NCBI GenBank assembly: GCA_963841885.1
Contig: CAWJEK010000014.1
Location: forward strand, 186,001 to 250,000
Direction: 5' to 3'
Source: Bog-756 sp963841885
GTDB taxonomy: Bacteria; Actinomycetota; Acidimicrobiia; Acidimicrobiales; RAAP-2
Length of the DNA stretch: 64,000 nucleotides
This document shows, one piece after another, positions 28,433 to 35,928 of the stretch. Position 1 is the stretch's first letter, and every line of letters begins with the position of its first letter. The translations under genes were made by a program, and so were the position numbers. The notes under the pieces were generated by a model. That model was not told where the DNA came from, searched no databases, and saw only the letters and a program-made list of their open reading frames with translations.

Positions 28433-29133
28433 CCCGCCTGGCCGACACCGACTGGCCGACGGCCGGCGGACTGGCCCGGGCCGGGGCCGTCCTCGTGGTA
28501 CCCCTGGGGGCGACTGAACAGCACGGCCCCCACCTGCCGGTCACCACCGACACCGATATCGCCGTGGCGGTCGTCGAGGCAGCCGCGGATCTCGATCCGC
28601 GGCTGGTGGTGGCGCCGGCGGTGGCCTACGGCTCGAGCGGCGAGCACGAGGGTTTCGCCGGCACCCTCTCCATCGGCCAGGAGGTCACCGAGTCGCTGCT
28701 GGTCGAACTCGTCCGCTCCGCCGGCCGATCCTTCGACCACGTGGTGCTGGCGTGCATGCACGGCGGCAACGCCGGGCCCCTGGCCCGGGCGCTCGCACGA
28801 CTCGTCGCCGAGGGCCGGGCCGTGACCGCCTGGTGGCCGCGCTGGGAGGGTGACCTGCATGCCGGCCGGACCGAGACCTCCCTCATGCTGGCCATCGCAC
28901 CGCAGCGGGTCCACCCGGACCGGGCCGAGCCCGGCGACCCCCGATCCGCCGACGAGCTGCTCCCCCGGCTCCGGGCGGCCGGCGTACGGGCCGTCAGCCC
29001 CAACGGCGTCCTGGGTGATCCGCACGGGGCGTCGGCCGAAGAGGGGCGGGAGCTGATCCGGGCGGCGGCCGCCGACCTGGCCACGGTGGTCACGGCCCTC
29101 CGTCGACCCGTCGAGGAGGAGGTCGCACCATGA
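28429..29133 (+). CDS. mftE: Mycofactocin precursor peptide peptidase MftE
   Basis: 234 residues from GTG 28429, creatininase-like metallohydrolase. Metal ligand candidates lie in PLGATEQHGPHLPVTTDTD (about residues 25-43: Glu30, His32, Asp41) and in SSGEHEGFAGT; the HGGN and GRTETS motifs are also present. MftE cleaves the modified MftA to free the decarboxylated, cross-linked valine-tyrosine unit. It is separated from mftABC by eight kilobases of redox genes but stays in the same overlapping gene chain. Confidence 0.92.
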   Translation: MTRLADTDWPTAGGLARAGAVLVVPLGATEQHGPHLPVTTDTDIAVAVVEAAADLDPRLVVAPAVAYGSSGEHEGFAGTLSIGQEVTESLLVELVRSAGRSFDHVVLACMHGGNAGPLARALARLVAEGRAVTAWWPRWEGDLHAGRTETSLMLAIAPQRVHPDRAEPGDPRSADELLPRLRAAGVRAVSPNGVLGDPHGASAEEGRELIRAAAADLATVVTALRRPVEEEVAP

Positions 29134-29969
29134 ACGGGAGCCACGGCCCGGTCGGCCCCGCGAGCGGGGTGCGCGTCGCACTCGTCACCGGGGCGGCACG
29201 GGGTATCGGCGCGGCGACCGTCCTCCGGTTGGCCACCGCCGGATGGGCGGTCGTGGCCGTCGACGTCTGCGCCGACGACCCCCGCGTCCCCTACCCCCTC
29301 GGGACCCGGACCGAGCTCGAGGACGTCGTGCGCCGCGCCGGGCTGCTCGGGGAGGGCGGCCCGGGTGGGGTGGTCGGGCATCAGGCCGATACCACCGACG
29401 AGGCCGGACTGGGTGCGGCGGTGGCGATGGCGGAGGAACGCTTCGGGGGCCTCGACGCCATGGTGGCGGTCGCCGGGGTGATCGCCGGTGGTGTCCCCCT
29501 CTGGGAGATGCCCGCCCCGGAGCTGGCCGCGGTCCTCGACGTCGACCTCCTCGGACCCATCGTCGCCGCCCGCGTCGGGATCCCGGCGCTGCTCCGCCGC
29601 CCCGCTCCCCGCCAGGGTCGATACCTGGCGGTCGCCTCGGCCGCGGCCACCACCGGTCTGCCCAAGCTGGCCGCCTACGGCGCCGCCAAGGCCGGCGTGG
29701 CCGGGCTGGTGCGTGGGCTCGCCGTCGAACTGGGTGGCACCGGCATCACGGCCAACGCCGTGTGCCCGGGCTCCACCGACACGGCCATGCTGGCCGAGAG
29801 CGCCCGGCTCTACGACCTGACCGGCACCGAACCGTTCGTCGACCACCAGCCGATCGGTCGCCTCCTGTCGCCCCTCGAGGTGGCCGACGCCCTGGTCTGG
29901 CTGGCCGACGCCGACCGTGGGGCGGTCACGGGCGCCGTCCTCCCGGTGGACGGAGGGCTCACCTTGTGA
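29130..29969 (+). CDS. Mycofactocin-coupled SDR-family oxidoreductase
   Basis: 279 residues, ATG 29130 (ATGA overlap). Rossmann motif VTGAARGIGAAT, catalytic Ser region VASAAATTG and Tyr-x3-Lys as YGAAKAGVAG, then CPGSTDTAM. An insertion after the second strand (CADDPRVPYPLGTRTELEDV) is typical of mycofactocin-coupled SDRs that keep NAD bound. It is encoded between mftE and mftF, a position often held by an SDR in such loci. The substrate cannot be read from sequence. Confidence 0.88.
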   Translation: MNGSHGPVGPASGVRVALVTGAARGIGAATVLRLATAGWAVVAVDVCADDPRVPYPLGTRTELEDVVRRAGLLGEGGPGGVVGHQADTTDEAGLGAAVAMAEERFGGLDAMVAVAGVIAGGVPLWEMPAPELAAVLDVDLLGPIVAARVGIPALLRRPAPRQGRYLAVASAAATTGLPKLAAYGAAKAGVAGLVRGLAVELGGTGITANAVCPGSTDTAMLAESARLYDLTGTEPFVDHQPIGRLLSPLEVADALVWLADADRGAVTGAVLPVDGGLTL

Positions 29970-29979
29970 CCGACCGCTG

Positions 29980-31389
29980 ATGGGAGCGCTCCCCGACGGC
30001 TTCGGCCTGGTGCTCGACCGGGGCCTCGTGCGCGTCCGCGACGGCACGGTGCTGGCCGGCGGCCGGCCGGGCCGGGTGGTGACCCTCACCGCCACCGGTG
30101 CACGTGCCCTCGACGATCTGCTCGCCGGAGGTGCCCCGGACCTGGCCACCCGGGAGCTCGCCGGCCGCCTGGTGGCCGCCGGCATGGCGCATCCCCGTCC
30201 GCCCCGCCCTCCGTCGGGGGGCACCAGCCCCGACGTGACCGTGGTGGTTCCCGTCCGGGACCGGGCCCCGGCGCTCGACCGCTGTCTCGCCTCCCTCGGA
30301 CGGGACCGGCCGGTGGTGGTGGTCGACGACGCCTCGCTCGACGCCCGCGCGGTGGCCGACGCCTGTCGGGCCCACGGCGCCCGGCTCGTCCGGCGGGAGG
30401 TGAACGGGGGTCCCGGCGCCGCCCGCACCACGGCGGTGGAGACCGTCTCCACCGACCTCGTCGCCTACGTCGACTCCGACTGCACCGTCACACCGGACTG
30501 GCTCGACCGGCTCACGTGGCTGTTCGCCGACCCCGGCATCGCGGCCGTGGCGCCGCGGGTGCGCCCCGCGCCGACGGGGAGCGACCGGAGGACCACCATC
30601 GACCGTTTCTCCCGGGCCCACTCCCCTCTCGACCTCGGCCCGGACGAGGGTGAGGTCGGGCCCGACCGGTCCGTCCGCTACATCCCGACGGCGGCGCTCG
30701 TCGTGCGCCGGTCGGCTCTGGCGTCGGTCGGCGGGTTCGATCCGGCTCTGCGCGTGGGGGAGGACGTGGATCTCGTGTGGCGGCTCGTCGACGCCGGTTG
30801 GCGGGTCCGCTACGTGCCCTCGGCCACCGTCCACCACCGCGAGCCCGAGCGGTGGCGCGATCTGCTCCACCGCCGCTATCGGTACGGCACGTCGGCCGCC
30901 CCCCTCTCCGCCCGCCACCCGGGCCGGCTCGCCCCGGTCGAGCTGCGGCCCCGGCCCCTGGTCGGTGCGCTCGCCCTCCTGGCCGGCCGGCCCCTCCTGG
31001 CCGGTGCGGCGGTGGCGACCACGGCCGTACCCCTGACCCGGACCGTCCGACCCCTCGGCATCCCCGCCGGGCAGGCGTGGCGCTGGGGAGCGGGGGCCAC
31101 CGGGTGGACCGTCATGGGCCTCGGCCGGGCGGCCACCATGCTGGCCTGGCCCGGTCTGATCGCCCTGGCGGGGCGCGGACGCCGGGGCCGCCGGGCGGCC
31201 GTCGCCCTGCTGCTGGTCCCGCCCGTCGTCGACTGGGTCCGCCGGCGCCCTGACCTGGACCTTCCGGGATGGGTGGCCGCGTCGGTGGCCGACGACGTGG
31301 CCTACGGCGCCGGCGTGTGGACGGGCTGCCTCCGGGAACGCACGTTCGGTCCTCTCCTGCCCACCCTGCGTGGTGACTCTCTATCGTGA
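29980..31389 (+). CDS. mftF: Mycofactocin glycosyltransferase MftF
   Basis: 469 residues, ATG 29980, 10 bp after the SDR stop. A short PqqD-like N-terminal part (about 1-75) precedes a GT2 catalytic domain (DVTVVVPVRDRAPAL; DSD metal site in AYVDSDCTV near 165; GEDVDLVWRL near 258). Hydrophobic segments in the C-terminal third (about 320-430) suggest membrane association. MftF attaches beta-1,4-linked glucose units to the cofactor. Last gene of the operon; the sequence beyond it changes abruptly in base composition. Confidence 0.92.
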   Translation: MGALPDGFGLVLDRGLVRVRDGTVLAGGRPGRVVTLTATGARALDDLLAGGAPDLATRELAGRLVAAGMAHPRPPRPPSGGTSPDVTVVVPVRDRAPALDRCLASLGRDRPVVVVDDASLDARAVADACRAHGARLVRREVNGGPGAARTTAVETVSTDLVAYVDSDCTVTPDWLDRLTWLFADPGIAAVAPRVRPAPTGSDRRTTIDRFSRAHSPLDLGPDEGEVGPDRSVRYIPTAALVVRRSALASVGGFDPALRVGEDVDLVWRLVDAGWRVRYVPSATVHHREPERWRDLLHRRYRYGTSAAPLSARHPGRLAPVELRPRPLVGALALLAGRPLLAGAAVATTAVPLTRTVRPLGIPAGQAWRWGAGATGWTVMGLGRAATMLAWPGLIALAGRGRRGRRAAVALLLVPPVVDWVRRRPDLDLPGWVAASVADDVAYGAGVWTGCLRERTFGPLLPTLRGDSLS

Positions 31390-31451
31390 CGGAGTCCGAC
31401 CCCCAAAATTGATGACCTCCGTCTGGATCGATTTACCGCTGTCGACCTGGG

Positions 31452-31488
31452 GCTATCGGTGCACACGATAGCAGCTATCGCCGATAAT
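31452..31488 (+). promoter_or_regulatory. Candidate promoter overlapped by CTATCG/CGATAG operators
   Basis: GCTATCG-N7-CGATAGC (31452-31472) is followed at once by TATCG-C-CGATA (31476-31486). A -35-like TGCACA (31460-31465) and -10-like GATAAT (31483-31488), 17 bp apart, are covered by these palindromes, which suggests a repressed promoter. The regulator is unknown. Confidence 0.4.
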
Positions 31489-31516
31489 GTGACCGTGAAT
31501 TGCGTTGACGAGTCTC

Positions 31517-31553
31517 TGTGGATAACCCGGTAATCATCGGCAGCATTTCCACA
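31517..31553. other. Pair of opposed DnaA-box-like sites
   Basis: TGTGGATAA at 31517-31525 is the exact complement of the consensus TTATCCACA. ATTTCCACA at 31545-31553 has one mismatch. Only two sites and no dnaA or dnaN nearby, so this is not presented as an origin. Confidence 0.3.
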
Positions 31554-31855
31554 GGATGGTCGGAACCGAATTGTCGGAAAATCGGCTCCCTTCCGGGGGT
31601 CGATTTGCTCAACCCGGAAGTCTCGATCCTCTCGGATTTGATGGCCATCAATCCTGGTCAGCGAGTTGTTCGCGAGCTGCGTCCCAGGGACGCTGAATCC
31701 CGCTATACTCATCCGAACGCCCTCCTACCGACGCGCTGACGATGCGTGATGATGCCGGACCGATGACGAAGGACAAGTCATCGACCGGTGGTACCGGAGT
31801 GATCGACACGACATTCGATCACGGTTCGTCACACCCGGAGGCAGGAGGACGCACG

Positions 31856-31921
31856 ATGGCAAAGGTCCTGGCGATCCTTAGAGAAAAGAGTGATGTCCCC
31901 ACGACGCAATCCTGGGCATAA
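31856..31921 (+). CDS. Possible 21-residue leader peptide upstream of the rpf-like gene
   Basis: ATG 31856 follows a strong AGGAGG site (31844-31849) by a normal distance. The frame reads MAKVLAILREKSDVPTTQSWA and ends at TAA 31921. The ribosome site and its place 142 bp ahead of a secreted-protein gene suggest a translated leader. No homologue is recognised, and it could be chance. Confidence 0.35.
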   Translation: MAKVLAILREKSDVPTTQSWA

Positions 31922-32063
31922 CAACACCGGCCGCACACCCTGAGGCATCACGCCAGGACGAAGGAGCCTGCCCGCTCGTCGTCCGGGGACCGCATGCGAT
32001 GGCCGTTGCCCGCCAACACCAATCAGAGGAAGGCGCCCCGTGCGCCCTACGAAGGGAGGTGCC

Positions 32064-32648
32064 ATGCGGACCCGCATTGCACTCGTGGCGATCATCCCGG
32101 TCGCCCTCATCACCGTCGCACCCCTGGCTCAGGCTGCCTCCGCGCCGTCTGCCCGGGTCACCAACCGGTCACCGCACCACGCGGCGACCACCCCGTCGTC
32201 CCACCGGGCCGACCGGTTGACGTCGTTCGTGAAGTCGAAACGCCCGCACACGACGTCAGCCGTCACCACCGCCATCACCCTGCCGGATCAGCGGCTGGAC
32301 AGCGCCCTGCTCACCGGTCGGCCCGTCGGCACGAAACAGGTGACGGCCATCGTGCCGCCTCCTCCCCCACCACCGCCGGCCCCCGTGGCCACCGGTCCCG
32401 TCGACACCGTCACCGCGACCCAGCGGGCCGAGTGGGACCGCGTGGCCATGTGCGAGGAAGGCGGCAACTGGGAGGCCGACGGCTCGAGGTTCAGTGGAGG
32501 ACTGGGCATCACCCGGTCGAACTGGGACAGCTACGGCGGACTCCAGTACGCGCCGGAGGCAGCCGAGGCCACGCCCGACGAGCAGATCATGGTCGCCGAG
32601 CGGATCCAGGCGTACCCGCCGGACCAGGGTGGGTGCTCCAGCTGGTAG
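32064..32648 (+). CDS. Secreted resuscitation-promoting-factor-like transglycosylase
   Basis: 194 residues, ATG 32064 with a GGGAGGTG site. Signal peptide about 1-28 (hydrophobic, ending AQAASA). A basic Ser/Thr/His-rich linker and a nine-proline stretch (about 102-110) lead to a C-terminal Rpf/transglycosylase-like domain (about 120-194). It carries WDRVAMCEEGGNWE with the likely catalytic Glu, then SGGLGITRSNWDSYGG and EQIMVAERIQ. These lysozyme-like enzymes cleave peptidoglycan and stimulate regrowth of dormant actinobacteria. The two cysteines (CEEGG and final GGCSSW) match the family disulfide. Confidence 0.9.
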   Translation: MRTRIALVAIIPVALITVAPLAQAASAPSARVTNRSPHHAATTPSSHRADRLTSFVKSKRPHTTSAVTTAITLPDQRLDSALLTGRPVGTKQVTAIVPPPPPPPPAPVATGPVDTVTATQRAEWDRVAMCEEGGNWEADGSRFSGGLGITRSNWDSYGGLQYAPEAAEATPDEQIMVAERIQAYPPDQGGCSSW

Positions 32649-32698
32649 CCACCATTCGCCTCCCCTGCCTCTCACAGCGGTAGGACGGCCGAACGGAT

Positions 32699-32728
32699 AC
32701 GGGCCCCGGTCACCTGACCGGGGCCCGT
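32699..32728. terminator. Bidirectional hairpin terminator
   Basis: Perfect 14-bp stem ACGGGCCCCGGTCA / TGACCGGGGCCCGT with a 2-base centre, between the convergent rpf-like gene and the DoxX-like gene. Confidence 0.75.
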
Positions 32729-32733
32729 TCGCG

Positions 32734-33117
32734 TCACCGGCCGGTCGGGCGGGCCTGGCGGGCGGCCCACAACAGCGGGAGCTGGAGCGGCATCCGGCTC
32801 CAGGCCACGGCGGCCGAATCCATCGACCCGGGGTGCCGACCGGAGCCGGCGTCGAGTGCCATCTGCAGGTTGGCCGGCCACACGGCCAGAAGCAGGGCCG
32901 TCGAGGCCGCCGACGCCCACCGGGTCCGCCGGACCAGCCCCACCGCACAGACGATCTCGGCCGCGCCACTGGCGTAGACGAGCGGCCGGTGCAGACGGCT
33001 CGGCAGGGCCCGGGGCATCAGGGGGTCGAAGAACGTGGGACGCACGGTGTGTAGCACCCCGGACACCGCGAACACCCCGGCGAGGGCGGTCGGGGCGACG
33101 GCGCGGAGTCGGGACAT
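32734..33117 (-). CDS. DoxX-like small membrane protein
   Basis: 127 residues with four hydrophobic segments and the pattern FAVSGVLHTVRPTFFDPLMP then VYASGAAEIVCAVGLV. This is typical of DoxX-like/DoxD-related four-helix membrane proteins of mostly unknown function. ATG 33117 is the only sensible start. It is divergent from the glyoxalase-fold gene with 66 bp between the start codons. Confidence 0.7.
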   Translation of the reverse strand: MSRLRAVAPTALAGVFAVSGVLHTVRPTFFDPLMPRALPSRLHRPLVYASGAAEIVCAVGLVRRTRWASAASTALLLAVWPANLQMALDAGSGRHPGSMDSAAVAWSRMPLQLPLLWAARQARPTGR

Positions 33118-33183
33118 GCCCGGATGCTAGATCCCGGCTTGCCGCCGGGTGACAGCGACGCGATCGCGGGGCAGACTCGGGAC

Positions 33184-33552
33184 ATGCGCCCGTTGGACAT
33201 CCACCATGTGTCGCTCAACGTTCCCGACGTCGGGGAGGCGGTGGCCTTCTACACGGGCGTCCTGGGCGGCACCCTGCGCGACGATCGACCGGACTTCGGA
33301 TTCGGTGGGGCGTGGATAGACGTCGGGGGGAGCCAGGTCCATCTGCTCGAGGCGGTCAGCCCGCCGACCCTCGGCCAGCACTTCGCCATCCGGGTGGCCG
33401 ACCTCGACGACGTCGTGGCCGAGCTGCGGGCCGGAGGCACCGAGCTCGCCGATCCGTCGGAGGTGGGGCCCGGGCGTCAGACGTTCCTGGCCGATCCGGC
33501 CGGGAACACGGTGGAACTCTACGAACTCGTCGGGGGTGTCCCGACCGCCTGA
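33184..33552 (+). CDS. VOC/glyoxalase-fold protein
   Basis: 122 residues. ATG 33184 is chosen because the fold begins directly (LDIHHVSLNVPDVGEAVAFYTGVLG). Metal ligands expected for the fold: His in HHVSL, His in VHLLEA, Glu in NTVELYEL. It resembles methylmalonyl-CoA epimerase/glyoxalase-like proteins, but the substrate cannot be inferred. No operon partner on its strand. Confidence 0.75.
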   Translation: MRPLDIHHVSLNVPDVGEAVAFYTGVLGGTLRDDRPDFGFGGAWIDVGGSQVHLLEAVSPPTLGQHFAIRVADLDDVVAELRAGGTELADPSEVGPGRQTFLADPAGNTVELYELVGGVPTA

Positions 33553-33597
33553 CGCGTGCCTCGGCCCGCATCCGACGCGTCCCCCCCGGAATTGCCA

Positions 33598-33622
33598 CAC
33601 CGGGGGCCGAAGGCCCCCGGTG
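33598..33622. terminator. Hairpin terminator
   Basis: 11-bp stem CACCGGGGGCC / GGCCCCCGGTG with a GAA loop, between the VOC gene and the convergent cold-shock gene. Confidence 0.75.
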
Positions 33623-33702
33623 CTCAGACCCTCTGGGGGCTCCGGTCCGGCACGACCCGGCGGACCGGGACGGCGCCGGACCGGAACCCGACAGAGTGGG
33701 AA

Positions 33703-33906
33703 TCAGATCTTGCGGACCTGGCTCGCCTGGAGGCCCTTCTGGCCCTGCTTGGTCTCGAACTCCACACGCTGGCCCTCCGCGAGGTCGCGGAAGCCCTCCA
33801 TCTGGATCTCCGACTGGTGGACGAACAGGTCATCCCCGCCGCCGTCAGGCGTAATGAATCCGAAGCCCTTCTCGGCGTTGAACCACTTGACTGCACCTAC
33901 ACCCAT
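33703..33906 (-). CDS. Cold-shock domain protein (CspA type)
   Basis: 67 residues, a complete cold-shock domain. RNP1-like KGFGFI and RNP2-like DLFVHQS motifs with GAVKWFNAEKG at the start and GQRVEFETKQGQKG near the end. ATG 33906 has an AAGGAG site. Binds single-stranded nucleic acid as an RNA chaperone. The roughly 180 bp upstream, less GC-rich near the start codon, probably form the 5' leader. Confidence 0.93.
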   Translation of the reverse strand: MGVGAVKWFNAEKGFGFITPDGGGDDLFVHQSEIQMEGFRDLAEGQRVEFETKQGQKGLQASQVRKI

Positions 33907-34086
33907 AACTGAGTCTCCTTGAAATTCACGCACGAAAACGCGGGGATCCACTTTGAAGCCCTACCTGCATGGGCCCGCGTGATAGGGCCTATGTGGTAAC
34001 CACCCTAGGCGTTGCCGGGGGCCGCCGCTCACCAAACCACGAGTTCGGCTGATCAGGGGCGTCGGGCGCTGGTACGTTCGGCGCCA

Positions 34087-35679
34087 ATGCGCCTCCGACC
34101 ACCGCCCCCAGTCGGTCCCCGGAACGTTGGTAGGGCGGCTGCGGGAGGCCTCCGGTCGGCCTCCCGGGCCGGGCGCCTCCGGACCACCGGCCTGGTGCTG
34201 GCGGTGGTCACCCTGACCCTGGCTGCCTGCTCGGCCACACCCTCGTCGACGCCGGCGACCACCCCGACGACGAGGGCCCGGACTCCCGCGCTCCCGGTGA
34301 TCGCGCCCCCGCCCCCGATCGTCTGGAGCGCATGCCCTGGCGAGGCCGCATACCAGTGCGGGACCGTGGACGTCCCCCTCGACTACCACGACCCCACGGC
34401 GGGCACCCTGGCCGTCTCCGTGTCACGATCCCCCGCGACGAGCGGCACGGCCACGGACGGCACCCTCCTGATCAATCCGGGTGGCCCGGGTGAGAGCGGC
34501 AACCAGATCCTGTCGGTGATCCTTCCACTGCTGCCCGCCGAGGTCCGGGCCGACAGCAACGTGGTCACCTTCGACCCCCGAGGTACCGGAGCGAGCGACC
34601 CCCTGCAGTGCGGCACGGACCCGTCGACCGTCACCGCGGTGGATCCGGTGCCGGCCTCGGCCGGACAGCCGTTGCCGGGGACCCCGGTCTTCTCGGGCAT
34701 CCGACAGGCGTGTGCCACCGCCCACCCGGCCCTCACCGCGGCGGTCGACACCGTCAACACCGCCCGGGACATGGACCGCATCCGTGAGGCGCTCGGAGTG
34801 TCCACCATCAGCTTCTACGGGCTCTCCTACGGGACGGTGCTCGGCACCGTGTACGCCGATCTCTTCCCCTCCCACGTCCGGGACATGGTCCTCGACGGCG
34901 CCGTCGACATCGACGCCAGCCTGGCCACCCAGGCCACCGAGGAGGCGCCCGCCGCCGAGGCGTCGCTCCACCACCTCCTCGCCACCTGCGCCGCCACCCC
35001 GGCCTGCCCCCTGGGCTCGGACCCCACCGCCTACTTCACGAAGCTGTCAGCCTCGATGACGGCCCATCCGCTGCCCGCCCCGGGAGGGGGTGACGACGTG
35101 CCGGTCACGGTCGGCGACCTCGACACCGCCACCCTGCTCGCCCTCAGCGTCACCGGGTTCACGGCGGCCTACGAACAGGCCCTGGTGTCGGCCACCGCGG
35201 GCGACGGTGCGCCGCTCCGTTCGCTCGCCCTCGAGTTCGTGCTCGACATCGACGGTGCCCCCCTGGTCGACGTGCAGTGGGCCATCACCTGCAACGACAC
35301 CGTCGACCACACCGGCCCCCTGGCGGCCGGCACCCTGGCCCGGTCGCTGGCGGCGCGCTGGCCCCTGGTCGGCGGCTACGCCGTCACCTACAACCTCGGT
35401 GGCTGCGTGACGTGGCCCGACGGTCGCCAGCCGGTGTCGGACACCCACCCCACCGATGCGCCGCCCGTCCTGGTGATCGGCAACACCGGGGATCCCAACA
35501 CCCCGATCGTCGGCGGCCGCCACCTGGCCGCCCTCTTCCCCAGGTCGAGTTTCCTGACGTGGGTCGGATGGGGCCATACGTGGCTCCTCAGCGGCTCCTC
35601 CGACACGTGCGTGCAGACCGCCGTGACCCATTACCTGTCCGGCGGCGGCCTGCCGCCGTCGGGGACCGTCTGCCACTGA
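34087..35679 (+). CDS. Lipoprotein alpha/beta hydrolase (tripeptidyl aminopeptidase-like)
   Basis: 530 residues. Signal sequence with lipobox LTLAAC (Cys48), so a membrane-anchored exported protein; a Thr/Pro linker follows. The alpha/beta-hydrolase core has an oxyanion region INPGGPGESG, nucleophile GLSYGT (Ser near 246), acid in GNTGDPNTP (near 470) and His in GWGHTW (near 496). The C-terminal TAP-like region matches secreted actinobacterial peptidases of the S33 group (SlpD/E, tripeptidyl aminopeptidase). Likely trims peptides outside the cell. ATG 34087 is chosen because it opens the basic n-region. Confidence 0.85.
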   Translation: MRLRPPPPVGPRNVGRAAAGGLRSASRAGRLRTTGLVLAVVTLTLAACSATPSSTPATTPTTRARTPALPVIAPPPPIVWSACPGEAAYQCGTVDVPLDYHDPTAGTLAVSVSRSPATSGTATDGTLLINPGGPGESGNQILSVILPLLPAEVRADSNVVTFDPRGTGASDPLQCGTDPSTVTAVDPVPASAGQPLPGTPVFSGIRQACATAHPALTAAVDTVNTARDMDRIREALGVSTISFYGLSYGTVLGTVYADLFPSHVRDMVLDGAVDIDASLATQATEEAPAAEASLHHLLATCAATPACPLGSDPTAYFTKLSASMTAHPLPAPGGGDDVPVTVGDLDTATLLALSVTGFTAAYEQALVSATAGDGAPLRSLALEFVLDIDGAPLVDVQWAITCNDTVDHTGPLAAGTLARSLAARWPLVGGYAVTYNLGGCVTWPDGRQPVSDTHPTDAPPVLVIGNTGDPNTPIVGGRHLAALFPRSSFLTWVGWGHTWLLSGSSDTCVQTAVTHYLSGGGLPPSGTVCH

Positions 35680-35697
35680 CGTCGGTCGGGCGGGCGG

Positions 35698-35928
35698 TCA
35701 ACGCCTCCGGGCGCCCCGGTCCACCGAGAAGGCCCGCCGGGGACACTCGGCCGCGGCCCGCCGGGCCATCTCGACCAACTCGGGCTCGAGCGGCCGGTCG
35801 TCGACGACCGGGTAGCCCCATTCGTCGAGGGAGACGCGTTCGGGCAGGAGTTCGGCGCAGTAGCCGTAGGCGTCACAGGCGATCGGGTCGACCCGGACCC
35901 GCAGGGCGACCGCCACCCGGCTGCTCAC
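35698..35928 (-). CDS. 3Fe-4S-type ferredoxin
   Basis: 76 residues from GTG 35928, overlapping the stop of the NuoF-like gene (GTGA). Cysteines occur as CDAYGYC and a later ECP, the three-Cys pattern of single-cluster ferredoxins common in actinobacteria. Such proteins feed cytochromes P450 or membrane redox partners. As the last gene of the operon it is the likely partner of the NuoF-like flavoprotein. Confidence 0.85.
   Translation of the reverse strand: MSSRVAVALRVRVDPIACDAYGYCAELLPERVSLDEWGYPVVDDRPLEPELVEMARRAAAECPRRAFSVDRGARRR

Larger units (their letters stand above)
31390..31855. other. Less GC-rich intergenic stretch with regulatory palindromes; no convincing gene
   Basis: About 466 bp with visibly more A and T than its surroundings. 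Short open frames exist on both strands (for example 31518-31739 plus, 73 codons). They lack a ribosome site, conserved motifs and the third-position GC pattern of real genes here. It contains clustered inverted repeats, a possible promoter and DnaA-box-like sites, listed separately. Confidence 0.5.

Noticed and set aside
31518..31739. 73-codon plus-strand frame and overlapping 136-codon minus-strand frame
   Set aside because: No ribosome site, no conserved motif, no third-position GC bias, and they overlap the palindromes and each other.
31390..31740. Chromosomal replication origin
   Set aside because: Only two DnaA-box-like sites, no AT-rich unwinding block and no dnaA, dnaN or parAB genes in the window.
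31390..32063. c-di-AMP (ydaO-type) riboswitch upstream of the rpf-like gene
   Set aside because: Expected because such switches precede rpf genes in other actinobacteria, but I do not find the conserved CCGAAUCC...CAGCUAACC or GGGGUGAAU blocks.
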